Shown: in pieces, positions 46,162 through 55,832 of the stretch
Numbering within the stretch: the first letter of the stretch is position 1
Layout of the letters: each line of letters begins with the position of its first letter
From: Arthrobacter castelli DSM 16402
GTDB lineage: Bacteria > Actinomycetota > Actinomycetes > Actinomycetales > Micrococcaceae
Length of the DNA stretch: 64,000 nucleotides
NCBI RefSeq assembly: GCF_000430705.1
Contig: NZ_AUMN01000015.1
Span: forward strand, 62,001-126,000
Direction of reading: 5' to 3'
The notes under the pieces: generated by a model
The model's database searches: none
Told to the model about the DNA's origin: nothing
The model's input: the letters and a program-made list of their open reading frames with translations, nothing else
Position numbers and translations under genes: made by a program

Positions 46162-47076
46162 TTAGATGTCTGATGACCCGCCGGCGGGGGTGCCGTCGTG
46201 GGAGGCGATGAATTCGGGCCGGGGTGAGGCGGCGCCGAATGGTTCCTGGAGGGTGTTGTCCACGCTGTTGAACACGATGAAGATGTTCGACCGGGCGTAT
46301 GGTGTGACGTTGCTGTTGGAGGCGTGCATGCAGTTGGAGTCAAACATGACCGCTCCGCCTGCCTTGCCGACCAGCACGTCGATTCCGTAGGTGTCGGCGA
46401 AGCGGGTCAGCGTATGTTTGTCAGGGGTGCCGGCCCCCTGCATCACCAGCGACGACTTGTAGTTCTCCTGAGGCGTTTCGCCCACGCAGCTGATGTACTT
46501 GGTGTGTGAGCCGGCCATGATCATCAACGGGCCGTTGAACGAGTAGTTATCGGTCATGGAGATCGAGATACTCACCGCCCGCATGCGCGGCATGCCGTCT
46601 TCGGCGTGCCAAGTCTCAAAGTCCGAATGCCAGGAGAATTCCTTGCCCTCGAATCCGGGCTTGAAGTTCACCCGGCTCTGATGAATGTAGACCTCCGAGC
46701 CGAGAATCTGACGGGCCCGGCCGACCACCCGCGGGTCGTTGGCGATCTTGTCGAACACCGCGCTGATCTTGTGCACCTCGAAGATGGAGCGCACTTGCTG
46801 TGAGGTCGCCTCGATGACGGTGCGTTCGTCCGCCCGCACCGTGGGATCCTCCGAGAGCCGGGCCAGTTCGGCGTGGAAGGATCCGACTTCCTCCTGGGTG
46901 ACCAGGTCCTCGATGGCTAGGTAACCCTTCCGACTATAACCCGCCAACTCATCTGCCGAGAACGGGCCGGAGTCCGCGCTGCCCCACACCGTGGGATCGT
47001 CCCGGTCCAGCACTTTCGGCTCTGCATTGACCCGGGTCGGGTATATATCGATGCGACTTTCAACTGATTCACTCAT
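46162..47076 (-). CDS. ectD: Ectoine hydroxylase
   Basis: 304 residues from ATG 47076 (GGGAGGG upstream). The family signature IHQSRVNFKPGFEGKEFSWH is present with HSD supplying two iron ligands, and the third His lies in FDSNCMHASNSN. EctD is an Fe(II)/2-oxoglutarate dioxygenase that converts ectoine to 5-hydroxyectoine, an osmolyte and heat protectant. ectABC are not adjacent, so they must be elsewhere or ectoine is imported. It points to a salt-exposed organism. The 421 bp after its start (47077-47497) holds no gene. Confidence 0.95.
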   Translation of the reverse strand: MSESVESRIDIYPTRVNAEPKVLDRDDPTVWGSADSGPFSADELAGYSRKGYLAIEDLVTQEEVGSFHAELARLSEDPTVRADERTVIEATSQQVRSIFEVHKISAVFDKIANDPRVVGRARQILGSEVYIHQSRVNFKPGFEGKEFSWHSDFETWHAEDGMPRMRAVSISISMTDNYSFNGPLMIMAGSHTKYISCVGETPQENYKSSLVMQGAGTPDKHTLTRFADTYGIDVLVGKAGGAVMFDSNCMHASNSNVTPYARSNIFIVFNSVDNTLQEPFGAASPRPEFIASHDGTPAGGSSDI

Positions 47077-47497
47077 GGCGTTCCCTCCCGGCTGCATACA
47101 ACTGAACATTTCGCATTGTCAGCAGCGTGCATCCCCGCGGCTCGAACCCCAGTGCCGGTCGACACACCACTGAAGGAAACGAACCCCGGGCACTCACGCC
47201 TACTGCATATACCCCAAAACTAAGCATGCTTTGGGTCTTACGCAACCGGCGCACTCGCCGAACCCGGTTCTCTGGAGTGCCTGCCACCGTGCCATTGCTG
47301 CGCATACTGCGCCTGGCTGAAGCGAAGAGGGCGCGGCTCTGCTGGCTCAGCTACCTGTTCCGGCAGGCACGCCTGCATCGATCCTGTTGGGCCCGCAACG
47401 CCCGGTGCCAGGCTTAAAAGGCACGCAGCGCCTGGTGCCCCCCTTCCCAGGCTCGGCACGCAAAACTTCTACAGCTTGACAAGACCGCCTTCTGCCT

Positions 47498-48535
47498 TCA
47501 GTGCAGGTAGTCCTGCAGTGCCTGTTTGAAAGAGGGATGGCGGAGTTTGGCCATGGTGTCTTTCTCGATCTGGCGGATCCGTTCGCGGCTGATGCCGTAG
47601 ACATCGCTGATTTCGGCGAAGGTTGCCGGTTTTCCGTCAGTCAGTCCGTATCGCATCGAGACCACTCCGGCGGCGCGTTCGTCCAGTGTGGCGAGGACGG
47701 CCGCGAGGTGTTCACGCAGCAGCGCCGCCTCGGCGGCCTCGGTCGGGGCGATGGTTTCGGCGTCTTCGACCATGTCGCCGATACTGGAATTCTCGTTATC
47801 GCCGATGGGAGTGTCCAGCGAGACGGGCTCGCGGCCGAATCCCTGCAGTTCAACCACCTTTTCGACTGCCATGTCGAGTTCATCGGCCACCTCGGCAGGT
47901 TCCGGTTCCCGCCCCAGCTCGTCGGCCAGCTGCCGCTGGACACGGTTGACTTTGTTGATGATCTCAACCGTGTGGACGGGGATACGAATGGTGCGTGACT
48001 GATCCGCCAACGCACGCGTGACGGACTGGCGGATCCACCACGTCGCGTAGGTGGAGAACTTGAACCCACGGGTGTGGTCGAACTTCTCCACCGCCCGGAT
48101 CAGGCCCATGTTGCCTTCCTGGATCAGGTCCAAAAAGGCCAGGCCCCGGCCGGTGAACCGCTTGGCTACAGAGACCACCAGACGCAGGTTCGCCTCCACC
48201 AAGTGCTCCTTGGCCCGGACACCGTCATGGGCCACCCACTGCAGTTCGCGCGCCCGCTTGCCACCCGGCTGGGCGAGTATGTGGACAGCGTAGAGGCCCG
48301 CTTCAATCCGAACTGCCAGGTCGGCCTCCTCGGACCTGGTCAGCAGAGGGCTCTTGCCGATCTGGCGCAGGTAATCCTTCACCGGATCCTCCGACGCCGA
48401 TGCCGAGATCAGCTGCGGGTGCGGGGTATCTTCATCGGCGGTATCCGCGCCGACAAAGGGCCCACCCTCTGTGCTCCCAGTCCCGCCGTCATCGGTGGTC
48501 ACGACCGCTGACGCTGACGTGGAGGCAACAGTCAT
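47498..48535 (-). CDS. RNA polymerase sigma factor, sigma-70 group 2-like (SigB/HrdB family)
   Basis: 345 residues. After a variable acidic N-terminus, region 1.2 ([17 protein letters not shown]) is followed by region 2 ([54 protein letters not shown]), region 3 and region 4 ([21 protein letters not shown]). GGAAGGACC precedes ATG 48535. It is shorter than a primary sigma factor and has a close paralogue at 52778, so it is probably an alternative, stress- or stationary-phase sigma factor that uses housekeeping-like promoters. Confidence 0.94.
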   Translation of the reverse strand: MTVASTSASAVVTTDDGGTGSTEGGPFVGADTADEDTPHPQLISASASEDPVKDYLRQIGKSPLLTRSEEADLAVRIEAGLYAVHILAQPGGKRARELQWVAHDGVRAKEHLVEANLRLVVSVAKRFTGRGLAFLDLIQEGNMGLIRAVEKFDHTRGFKFSTYATWWIRQSVTRALADQSRTIRIPVHTVEIINKVNRVQRQLADELGREPEPAEVADELDMAVEKVVELQGFGREPVSLDTPIGDNENSSIGDMVEDAETIAPTEAAEAALLREHLAAVLATLDERAAGVVSMRYGLTDGKPATFAEISDVYGISRERIRQIEKDTMAKLRHPSFKQALQDYLH

Positions 48536-48669
48536 CGAACGGTCCTTCCCTGCCGTGCCGCCGCGCTCTCCGGGCCCGGGCCTAAGAGGCTCGGCGGCCC
48601 GGAGGTGGTGGCTGTCGTGGTGTGCATCAGCAGCTATCCCGTCGGAGAGCTATGCCCGCGTGTTACAGG

Positions 48670-49134
48670 TTAGTTCCGGGAGACCATAGCGGCGAGGTTG
48701 TCCAGTGACGATTCGAGATCTTCCTGCGGAATGGCAGGGAAGCCCACTTTGTTCAACACGTCTTTATCGGTGACGTGGCTCCAGTCATAGGTGACAGTCA
48801 CTTCCGTCGTCGTCGATCCCTGTGATTGCAGAGACCAGATCCACTGCCAGCCCGGAGGTTCCTCGCCTGCCGGCGCTGTGGTCCAGGCCAGTAGCTTGTT
48901 CTCGTCGTATCCCACCACGTGGTTCTCTGTCTTATAGGCACCGCCCATTTTCTCCCACTCCATGTTCATGGTGAAGGTCTGGCCAGTGCCGGTGATGCGG
49001 TTCGACTTTTCATCCGATTGAACCAGACCCGATCCATCGATCCGGGCATGCCGTTCGGGGTTGGACAACACGTTAAACACCTCATCGGAGGCCGCATCAA
49101 CCGTCCTGGTCGCACTGATCTGCTGCTCTGTCAT
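48670..49134 (-). CDS. SRPBCC-family protein
   Basis: 154 residues from ATG 49134 (GGGAGGAAA upstream). ATRTVDAASDEVFNVLSNPERHARIDGSG is the usual first helix-grip element, with TTEVTVTYDWSH and ESSLDNLAAMV at the end. These START-like folds bind hydrophobic ligands or act in polyketide/lipid metabolism; the ligand is unknown. It lies upstream of the sigma factor gene on the same strand, 135 bp away. Confidence 0.85.
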   Translation of the reverse strand: MTEQQISATRTVDAASDEVFNVLSNPERHARIDGSGLVQSDEKSNRITGTGQTFTMNMEWEKMGGAYKTENHVVGYDENKLLAWTTAPAGEEPPGWQWIWSLQSQGSTTTEVTVTYDWSHVTDKDVLNKVGFPAIPQEDLESSLDNLAAMVSRN

Positions 49135-49887
49135 GATCGTTTCCTCCCTATTCACACCGGCCAGCTTCACCGGCCGTCAAACACGTATGGTTGCTTTCTA
49201 CCATGTCAGCGCACATATCATCTGGTGTATTCCGTCACCCGGTACCGGCAACCTGTCGTGGCGGCACGAACACCAGACTGCTCACAGTCGCGGCCGCGCC
49301 CGCCCAACACGCGAACTCTAGCCCCCAGCCGCCGACACCAGCCAATGACCGCAAGGCAGAGAAAAATCGAGGACGAGCTCCAGCCTCCGAAGCGCATCAG
49401 CAAAGTGCCGGCAGAGGCGGGAAGTCAGATGAAAACCTTCTTCCTCTTATCAGCCGGTTACTTCAGGCTCTGAGCCTCAATGCAGGCCCCTTGTGCAAGG
49501 TGCGGGGTTTCGATGTGGTGCTGTGCCGCCAGCCCGCGCATTCGTCCGCCTCGAACGGCGCCATGGACGCAGCGGACATGGCACCGATGTGAATGCCGGT
49601 CATAGGGCACCACTGACACGGCCGTCGGTCACGAGTGTCCTGCCAGGCGCTGTCGGTGCCCACATGCGGGTCCCGGTCCACCGGTGAGGGAACGGGACCA
49701 TCACCATCAGCGGGCTTGGCCTCTGCGGCGTATCAGTGGGTGCCGGTCGCGCAGTGTCACCACCGGTGATACCCATATGACATAAATTCTGCTCTCCGGG
49801 ACCCATCCGTGATGTTCCTCATATCGAATCACCTGTGTGCGGAGTCAAAGTCTGGCCCCGCTCCTTTTCGCTCATGAGGAGGCTGTG
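49135..49887. other. Long intergenic region with SigK-type promoter at its end
   Basis: About 750 bp. Open frames here have no motif or ribosome site. The last 130 bp carries the block ACCGGTGATACCC (49762-49774) and a SigK-type promoter; both recur before the second CHRD gene. Confidence 0.5.
49803..49829 (+). promoter_or_regulatory. SigK-type promoter for first CHRD-domain gene
   Basis: CCATCC (49803-49808), 15 nt, then TCGAAT (49824-49829). The mycobacterial SigK consensus is CCATCC with a CCGAAT-like -10, as I recall it. The same layout occurs at 59889 and 62221. Confidence 0.7.
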
Positions 49888-50676
49888 ATGCAGAAGATGA
49901 AGAAGGCGATGTTATTGGCTCCGGCGGTGGCACTGGGGTTGACGGCGATGGGAGCCGCCCCGGCCATGGCCGAGCAGGCTGAGCAGGCCGAGACCACGTA
50001 TTCGACAACACTGGGCGAGGTCAACAACAGTGCCGCTACCGGCCTGGCCTGGGTGGAAGTCGATGGCAGCCAGGCCACGGTCACCATCCAGACGAAGGGC
50101 CTGGCTGAGACGTTCAAGGATGCCGCTTACCCGCATGTGCAGCACATCCACATCGGCGCGCAGGGCACCTGCCCGACGATGGCCGATGACGCCAACGGCG
50201 ACGGCATCATCAGCACGGTCGAGGGCAAACCGGCCTACGGCAAGATCGGCACCACCCTGTCGGTCGGAAACGCCGCCAAGGACGCCTCGACGGCCACGGA
50301 CGTCACGGTTGCACCCTCAGGGGCCTCCTACACCTATAAGGAAACGTTCAAGCTGAACGAGAAGACCCAGGACGCGCTGGCCGGTGGCACCGGCGTGGTG
50401 GTTGTGCACGGGCTGGATCCGGCCAACCAGCCGGCCGCGGCGGCGGAAACCAAGAGCAACCTCGCCCCCAAGCTGCCGCTGGCCGCGACGGCACCGGCGC
50501 TGTGTGGCTCGTTGGAGATGATGCCCGCCGGCGGCGCCGACACCGGCGTCACACAGACCGAGCAGGGCAGCGGCACCGGCAACGAGATGGGGATGATGGC
50601 TCTCGGTGGCGGCCTGATCGCCGCAGCCGGCGCGGGCTACGTCATCCGCCGCAACCGCGCCAGCGCCCGGAACTGA
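49888..50676 (+). CDS. CHRD-domain surface protein with sortase-like C-terminal signal
   Basis: 262 residues from ATG 49888 (GAGGAGG upstream). The signal peptide (MKKAMLLAPAVALGLTAMG, cut near AMA-EQ) is followed by a CHRD domain with PHVQHIHIGAQGTCPTMADD. The C-terminus has the motif GADTG, a Gly/Ala-rich hydrophobic segment (MALGGGLIAAAGAGYVI) and the tail RRNR, in the order of a sortase sorting signal, although the motif is not LPxTG. It is about 75 percent identical by eye to the protein at 62306. CHRD domains occur in chordin and in bacterial secreted proteins of unclear function. Confidence 0.85.
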   Translation: MQKMKKAMLLAPAVALGLTAMGAAPAMAEQAEQAETTYSTTLGEVNNSAATGLAWVEVDGSQATVTIQTKGLAETFKDAAYPHVQHIHIGAQGTCPTMADDANGDGIISTVEGKPAYGKIGTTLSVGNAAKDASTATDVTVAPSGASYTYKETFKLNEKTQDALAGGTGVVVVHGLDPANQPAAAAETKSNLAPKLPLAATAPALCGSLEMMPAGGADTGVTQTEQGSGTGNEMGMMALGGGLIAAAGAGYVIRRNRASARN

Positions 50677-50705
50677 CCACCCGTGCATCAAGCACCGGCG
50701 GGGAT

Positions 50706-50734
50706 CCCGCCACCCTGGACGCAAGGGTGGCGGG
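50706..50734. terminator. Hairpin between CHRD and cold-shock genes
   Basis: CCCGCCACCCT and AGGGTGGCGGG pair perfectly around GGACGCA, 29 bp after the CHRD stop. The T-run is missing, as is common in high-GC actinobacteria. Confidence 0.7.
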
Positions 50735-50762
50735 GGCCGCCGGTCGTGTATCAAGCCGTCTC

Positions 50763-50993
50763 ATGCTGACCGGGACGGTGAAATGGTTCAACCGCCGCAG
50801 AGGGTACGGGGTGATCAGGCCCGATCAGGGCGGTGAGGACGTGTTCGCACACTATTCAGCGATTACAGGGCACGGATACCGTTTCCTCTACCCCGGCCAA
50901 AGAGTCCAATTCGAGACAGCACAGGCAACCAAGGACCCACATGCCGTGCGGATCCAACGCCTCGGCCCCGGCCCGGGCCGAAAGAACAGATGA
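50763..50993 (+). CDS. Cold-shock domain protein (CspA family)
   Basis: 76 residues from ATG 50763. TGTVKWFNRRRGYGVI contains RNP1, and DVFAHYSAI contains RNP2; the C-terminus is Arg/Lys-rich (RKNR). It binds single-stranded nucleic acid. The RNP1 motif lacks the usual KGFGFI phenylalanines (RGYGVI), so affinity may be altered. No clear ribosome site lies upstream. Confidence 0.88.
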   Translation: MLTGTVKWFNRRRGYGVIRPDQGGEDVFAHYSAITGHGYRFLYPGQRVQFETAQATKDPHAVRIQRLGPGPGRKNR

Positions 50994-51062
50994 ATCCTCT
51001 ACGCCGCTGGCGCAGGAGCGGATGACCGGGCCTTCCAACATGGTCAAAAAGTATCGACTTTT

Positions 51063-51818
51063 TCAGTTGGCTTTCGGGCCGGGAAGTTCGCCGGTGGAGG
51101 CAAGGACGTCTGCTATGGCAGCGAGTTTGGTGTTCGTGCCCTGGCTGACCTGCGCCAACAGCATGAAGGCCTGTTGGTCAGTGATTTTGTACCGTTCCAT
51201 CAGGATGCCTTTGGCCTGGCCAATCCGGTCACGGGTGGACACAGATTCGGTCAGCTGCTCGACTTCGTTCGCTTCGGCGTAGGCCAATGCCGCGTGAGCG
51301 GCCACCATGAGGCCGATGTGTTCAGATTCGTCGGTGAATGCGTTCGCGTGGCGAGAGTACAGATTCAGGGCGCCCAGATTCTTTTTGTCCACGAACAGCT
51401 GGAAGGCGAGCATGCTGCCGACCCCGGCTTCGCTGGCTTGTGCGGCGAAAACCGGCCAGCGTTGTTCGGTGCTCATATCGGGCACCCGGACCGTTCGTTC
51501 CTCATACGCAGCTTCCAGACAAGGCCCCTGTCCGATCCGTGTCTGCAGCCCGTCGACGATTGCGGGCAATTCTCCCGACGGTGCACGTGAGGCCACGGTC
51601 TTGCGGTCGAAGACCACGCTGATCGAGCCTTCGTCAACGCCGGGGATCAGCTCGAGGGCCGCCAGCACCACATTCTTCAGGACTTCGTCCGAGTCTCGTT
51701 CCTCATGCAGAGTACGCGCCAGTTCCGTCAGTTGAAGGGAAATTTCATCCCGATTGAAGTGCTTGCCTCCATAATGCCTGGAAGGCTGCCCTCGCGAGTC
51801 GTCGTCACCGGCCACCAC
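51063..51818 (-). CDS. GAF and ANTAR domain antiterminator
   Basis: 251 residues starting at GTG 51818 after AAGGAGG. A GAF domain (about 40-175; GQGPCLEAAYEERTVRVPD, then FQLFVDKKNLGALNLYS) is followed by an ANTAR RNA-binding domain (STRDRIGQAKGILMERYKITDQQAFMLLAQ). Such proteins bind paired RNA hairpins and block termination when the GAF domain receives a signal. A decayed relative lies at 55100-55480. Confidence 0.93.
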   Translation of the reverse strand: MVAGDDDSRGQPSRHYGGKHFNRDEISLQLTELARTLHEERDSDEVLKNVVLAALELIPGVDEGSISVVFDRKTVASRAPSGELPAIVDGLQTRIGQGPCLEAAYEERTVRVPDMSTEQRWPVFAAQASEAGVGSMLAFQLFVDKKNLGALNLYSRHANAFTDESEHIGLMVAAHAALAYAEANEVEQLTESVSTRDRIGQAKGILMERYKITDQQAFMLLAQVSQGTNTKLAAIADVLASTGELPGPKAN

Positions 51819-52164
51819 TTGCCTCCTTATTGCTGAACCTGCACATCGAGCTAAAGCCTAATACATGCCCATACACACCTGCGAGCCGGAAAAAGCGGAC
51901 TAACAGGGCACAACGAAACATCCGGGGTTTGGCGGCACCGCTGTGCTCATACTGCTCGTAGTGCAACATGCGGCCATTCCACAGGGGAAGCCTGTTGGCC
52001 GGAGTTATGCCGCGGCGCGCCAGCTGTGCGTAGCATGAGGAACGAGGCCCACCGCATAGGTGCCGGATGGGCCCGGTGCCTCCTTGGAAGGAGCACGATC
52101 ATGGGTGCCCACGTGACAAGGTGAAGCTGTCCTATAGAAGTTGACCTGCTTTGACGAAAGGAGC
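51819..52164. other. Intergenic region, no gene seen
   Basis: 346 bp. A GAAGGAGCACG ribosome-like site near 52086 precedes only a seven-codon frame. Confidence 0.4.
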
Positions 52165-52393
52165 ATGACCATGAATGCTTACCACCCGGAGAAAGACCCG
52201 CAGAATCCTGACCGCCCCGATGAGAACCGAAATACGAAAGATCAATCAAGGGGACTCGCCCAACCCGAATCCCGAGCAGGAGAACGTCACGGGCCTTGAG
52301 CCGGGCGGCGGCGTCCCACCGGGTGAGACTCCGCCGGCTGAAGATCAAATGAGTTCCGATCAGGGGGGACAACGAATAACTGACGCCGACTGA
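52165..52393 (+). pseudogene. DUF6480-like small protein, apparently frameshifted
   Basis: ATG 52165 (AAAGGAG upstream) begins MTMNAYHPEKDPQNPD, but the family-like part NPEQENVTGLEPGGGVPPGE, then TPPAEDQM, is in another frame that ends at 52393. The motif GLEPGGGVPPGETPPAE is strongly conserved in short actinobacterial DUF6480 proteins. A 1-nt shift between 52171 and 52260 would restore a single gene. Confidence 0.6.
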
Positions 52394-52777
52394 GCAGGAT
52401 ATGCAGTGCGCTGGTGGTTGGCGCGCCACCTCGATCTCGACCGGGCCGGCCTTGCTCAGTAACTTCTTGGTGCGAGTGCCGTTGGGGGTGAGTGCCGCCT
52501 GTTGCGTCCGGTGACCTCGTGCTTACTGGAAGGCGGGTGCTCATCCACCCGCCTTTCCAGCGCGGCTCCACCACGACCCCGGGGCCGCCAGGTGCTAAAT
52601 GAGCCCCGTACGGTGGGGCGGGGCCGGGTAAGCCGGCCAACAGGAAGAGGACGAATCAGTCTTCGGGTATCTTTCCAATCAAAGTGATCGGAATGCATGT
52701 CTTCAGGCAAGCTCGGTTCGATAGCTCCGAGACGTTCAACGTAGTCTGAGCGTTGTGAAGCCAACGGCCGTCGAATT
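52394..52777. other. Intergenic region, no gene seen
   Basis: 384 bp between the DUF6480-like frame and the end of the sigma factor gene; GC-rich with short inverted repeats such as GGCGGGTG/CACCCGCC (52532-52552), possibly a terminator. Confidence 0.35.
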
Positions 52778-53881
52778 TCAGTCGAGGTAGTCCTGGAGTG
52801 TCTGTGCCCGGGAGGGGTGGCGGAGCTTGGCCATGGTTTTTGTCTCGATCTGGCGGATACGTTCGCGCGTGACGCCAAAGACACCTCCAATTTCATCCAG
52901 TGTCGCGGCCCTGCCGTTGGTCAGCCCGTAGCGCATTGCGACTACTTCAGCTTCACGTTCGGGCAGCGTATCGAGGACGGCATGGAGCTGTTCACGCATT
53001 AACGTGAAACTGACTGCCTCGGCCGGTGCGACAGCCTCGGAGTCTTCGATCAGGTCGCCGAAACTGGAATTCTCGTCTTCGCCCAGCGGCGTGTCCAGGG
53101 AGGTGGGTTCACGCCCGTACTTCTGTATCTCAAGGACCCTTTCAGGTGTCATATCCATTTCACGGGCCACCTCTTCGATCTCCGGCTCCCGGCCTAAGTC
53201 CTCGAGCAGTTGACGCTGGACGCGTGCGAGTTTGTTGATGGTCTCGACCATATGGACCGGAACCCGGATGGTCCGGGACTGGTCCGCCATCGCTCGGGTG
53301 ACGGACTGACGGATCCACCACGTCGCATAGGTGGAGAATTTGAACCCTTTAGCGTAGTCGAATTTCTCCACCGCCCGGACCAATCCGATGTTGCCTTCCT
53401 GGATGAGGTCCAGAAACGGCAATCCCCGGCCGGTGTAGCGTTTGGCCAGCGACACCACCAAGCGCAGGTTCGCTTCCAGCAGGTGGGTCTTAGCCTGCTG
53501 GCCCTCGTGTACCACCCATTGCAGTTCGCGCTCGAGTTTGCCTTTCCTGCCCTGCTGTTGGTCTAGTTTGTGGCCAGCGTAGAGGCCGGCTTCGATCCGT
53601 ATGGCCAGCTGTCGCTCTTCGGCAGCATTGAGCAATCCTGTTTTGCCGATCTGGCGCAGGTAATCCTTGACCGGGTCGGCCGAAGCCCCTCGCGAGACCA
53701 CCTGCTGGGCGGGTGTATCCTCCTCATCTGTATCTGAATACACAAACCCCCGGCCCGGGGCCGTGTCTTCCGAGGGACCGTCCCGGATCGTCTCCGTGGC
53801 CAATGGCCCGTCATCTTCAGGCTCGTGACTGAGGCTGTCTTGGCTGTTGGTGTTCGGTGTTGACACAGCAGAACCTTTCAT
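52778..53881 (-). CDS. RNA polymerase sigma factor, sigma-70 group 2-like (paralogue)
   Basis: About 367 residues if started at ATG 53881 (GTG 53866 with AAAGG upstream is an alternative). Regions 1.2, 2, 3 and 4 follow the same order as in the 47498 paralogue: [56 protein letters not shown] and [18 protein letters not shown]. The two probably arose by duplication and may divide stress responses; the N-terminal extensions share only an acidic, polar character. Confidence 0.93.
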   Translation of the reverse strand: MKGSAVSTPNTNSQDSLSHEPEDDGPLATETIRDGPSEDTAPGRGFVYSDTDEEDTPAQQVVSRGASADPVKDYLRQIGKTGLLNAAEERQLAIRIEAGLYAGHKLDQQQGRKGKLERELQWVVHEGQQAKTHLLEANLRLVVSLAKRYTGRGLPFLDLIQEGNIGLVRAVEKFDYAKGFKFSTYATWWIRQSVTRAMADQSRTIRVPVHMVETINKLARVQRQLLEDLGREPEIEEVAREMDMTPERVLEIQKYGREPTSLDTPLGEDENSSFGDLIEDSEAVAPAEAVSFTLMREQLHAVLDTLPEREAEVVAMRYGLTNGRAATLDEIGGVFGVTRERIRQIETKTMAKLRHPSRAQTLQDYLD

Positions 53882-53979
53882 CGGGCACTTTCTACCCGGC
53901 CTGCCCGGCTTGGGCACAGTGGCGTCTCAAACTCCTCCGGCAAATGCTCGTGGAGCAGGCGGTGATAAGCGCTGGCGGA

Positions 53980-54213
53980 TCACTCGCTTGGCGAGGTCTC
54001 TGTCTTGAGCCCGCGGTTGTCTGGAGTGTGCCGTTCTTTTTCCTCAGCCGGCCCGGCCGCTCGCCCTGCCGTCGCCGCTTCCGGCTCACCGGGGACCCGC
54101 CCCTCTGTCGTCTGCCCGTCTTCAATGGCGGACTCATTGTCAGAAGCCCCCACGTCATCCTCTGCGCCATTGTCTCTGGCATCGGAATTCACCCGACGAC
54201 CCTCTTCAATGCC
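53980..54213 (-). CDS. Small acidic disordered protein
   Basis: 77 residues from ATG 54213, 6 nt after AGGAG. It is almost entirely hydrophilic (RRVNSDARDNGAEDD, EPEAATAGRAAGPAEEKERH). No family is recognised. It lies upstream of the sigma gene on the same strand; the ribosome site is the main support. Confidence 0.45.
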   Translation of the reverse strand, partial: GIEEGRRVNSDARDNGAEDDVGASDNESAIEDGQTTEGRVPGEPEAATAGRAAGPAEEKERHTPDNRGLKTETSPSE

Positions 54214-54441
54214 CATCGCCATCTCCTGACCTCTGAACTGCAACACCGTCCCGCCAACGATAGCAACCGTTCAATTCCATGGTCTTGACCGTCGCGGACT
54301 GTCCATTGCCCGATCGGGGTAAGTAGAATGTGTGAAACTTCCCAGGGTGCAGACACAGCCCGTGAAGGGAAGTGGAATTGTGGGGGGCCACATGCAATGC
54401 CAACAACTGTCCACCGTCGATCAACGCCATCGCCGGGGTCG

Positions 54442-54645
54442 ATGATGGGCCAAGCATTCAGCAAGATCGAACTCGTAACGGTCCGGGAAGCAGCAGCGGC
54501 ACTGCGCGTATCCAGGATGACCGTTTACCGGCACATCCATTCAGGTGAACTACCGTCTGTGCACTTCGGCCGCTCCTACCGCATCCCGGCCACGGCGGTG
54601 GACGCTTATCTGAACCGCCCAACCGGCACATCCGAAGAAGACTAG
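54442..54645 (+). CDS. Excisionase-type helix-turn-helix protein
   Basis: 67 residues from ATG 54442. LVTVREAAAALRVSRMTVYRHIHSG is a MerR-like winged helix of the excisionase (HTH_17) family, followed by LPSVHFGRSYRIPATAVDAYL. No integrase or phage gene is close, so it is more likely a small regulator (compare BldC-like proteins) than an active excisionase. Confidence 0.82.
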   Translation: MMGQAFSKIELVTVREAAAALRVSRMTVYRHIHSGELPSVHFGRSYRIPATAVDAYLNRPTGTSEED

Positions 54646-54751
54646 TCAACGCATTCTCACAAGGGCCAAAAGGCAGCTCGAACACGACTCATCGGCCGAT
54701 CGTAGGGTGTGTTTGTCACCCCCGAAGAGTGCCCCGGATCATCACGGCATC

Positions 54752-54967
54752 CTACGTTCTGTCCACCCGATAGCCATCACCACGATGGAGCATCAGCCGC
54801 CCGCCGCCTTCGTTGAGATACATCCAGATAACCGAAGCGTCGCTGCTGCGCATATGCACCACTCCGGAGAGGACGTGCCCGGAATCGCCGTAGAAGGTGA
54901 CCTGTTGCCCTTCTGCCAGCGATGACCAGTCACCACCGGCGCTTGGGTTGTACGGGTCGGTTTCCAC
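54752..54967 (-). CDS. Small protein, paralogue of the 42040 gene
   Basis: 71 residues starting at GTG 54967. The shared pattern with 42040-42261 is GQQVTFYG, then SGVVHMRSSDASVIWMYLNEG and GGRLMLHRGDGYRV. Its function is unknown, but two copies in one window suggest a family kept by this lineage. Confidence 0.6.
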   Translation of the reverse strand: METDPYNPSAGGDWSSLAEGQQVTFYGDSGHVLSGVVHMRSSDASVIWMYLNEGGGRLMLHRGDGYRVDRT

Positions 54968-55099
54968 TGCGGCGCACCTGCCATGGGTCGAAAATTGAAC
55001 AGTATCGGGTGCAACGTCGTCACTTCAACATTCGCCAATTCAACGTGACGACTCCCGGGGGATTTGAGTCGTTGCAGGACTAACTGTAGCAAGCCGGTC

Positions 55100-55480
55100 C
55101 GCCGGCGACCGCTGTCATCCGCGGATCAGTCCTCCGAGCTCGCCGCCGGGCACCACATGGCCAGCCACATCAACGAGTTTTGTGTTGGTCTCCAGGCTGA
55201 TGCGGCTCAAGGCCACGACCGCCTGCTAGCGCCGGTAGTTTTATACCGTTCCATCACGATGGCTCTGGCCCGGACAATCAGGTCGCCGCTGATGACCGAC
55301 TGATTGACTGCTCCGGTTTCCGCGCTTTGGCTAAGACGGCGATCAGTGTGCTCACCAGGCTCCCTGAGGCAGCGGTACAAACTCAGCCCAGCACAGGCCT
55401 TCAGCATCCTGGCCCGGCCGAACGGGATGGTCAGACCAGAGCAGTCGGGCTTCATCACGGCCGGATGCAACCGTCAAACT
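55100..55480 (-). pseudogene. Decayed GAF-ANTAR regulator
   Basis: SVISGDLIVRARAIVMERYKTT matches SVSTRDRIGQAKGILMERYKIT of the gene at 51063. Flanking similarity is broken by stops and frameshifts, and the GAF half is only faintly recognisable. The rest of the gap 54968-55832 has no intact gene. Confidence 0.7.
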
Positions 55481-55832
55481 GAGGCCCGTGGGGCCCAACT
55501 CTTGAAATGCTGGCTCCCTTGTTGCCGGCATCGTCCATTGACGAGGCAAGGAAGCCTTCCCACTAGTCACGTAACTTCGGACTAGTACGGCACTAACAAA
55601 CCCGCAAACTCCCGCTGCACGGGGGACATGCTGAATCCAGCTGGATCATGACGGCCATAAGGGGTTCCTTTGGGTGCCACGGTGCATCACACGTCCGAAT
55701 GCGTCAGCAGATCCCGGCGACATTCGTACCAGTGCTGCTGCGCCTCCGTCCGGGAGCTAGAACGATCTGTACACCGGGCTGCGCCGGGCAACCGGACGCG
55801 AGCCTCACTGCGATCGATCAGCGGAATCAGGT

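Noticed and set aside
54442-54645. Prophage or integrative element inferred from the excisionase-like protein
   Set aside because: No integrase, attachment repeat or phage gene is nearby.
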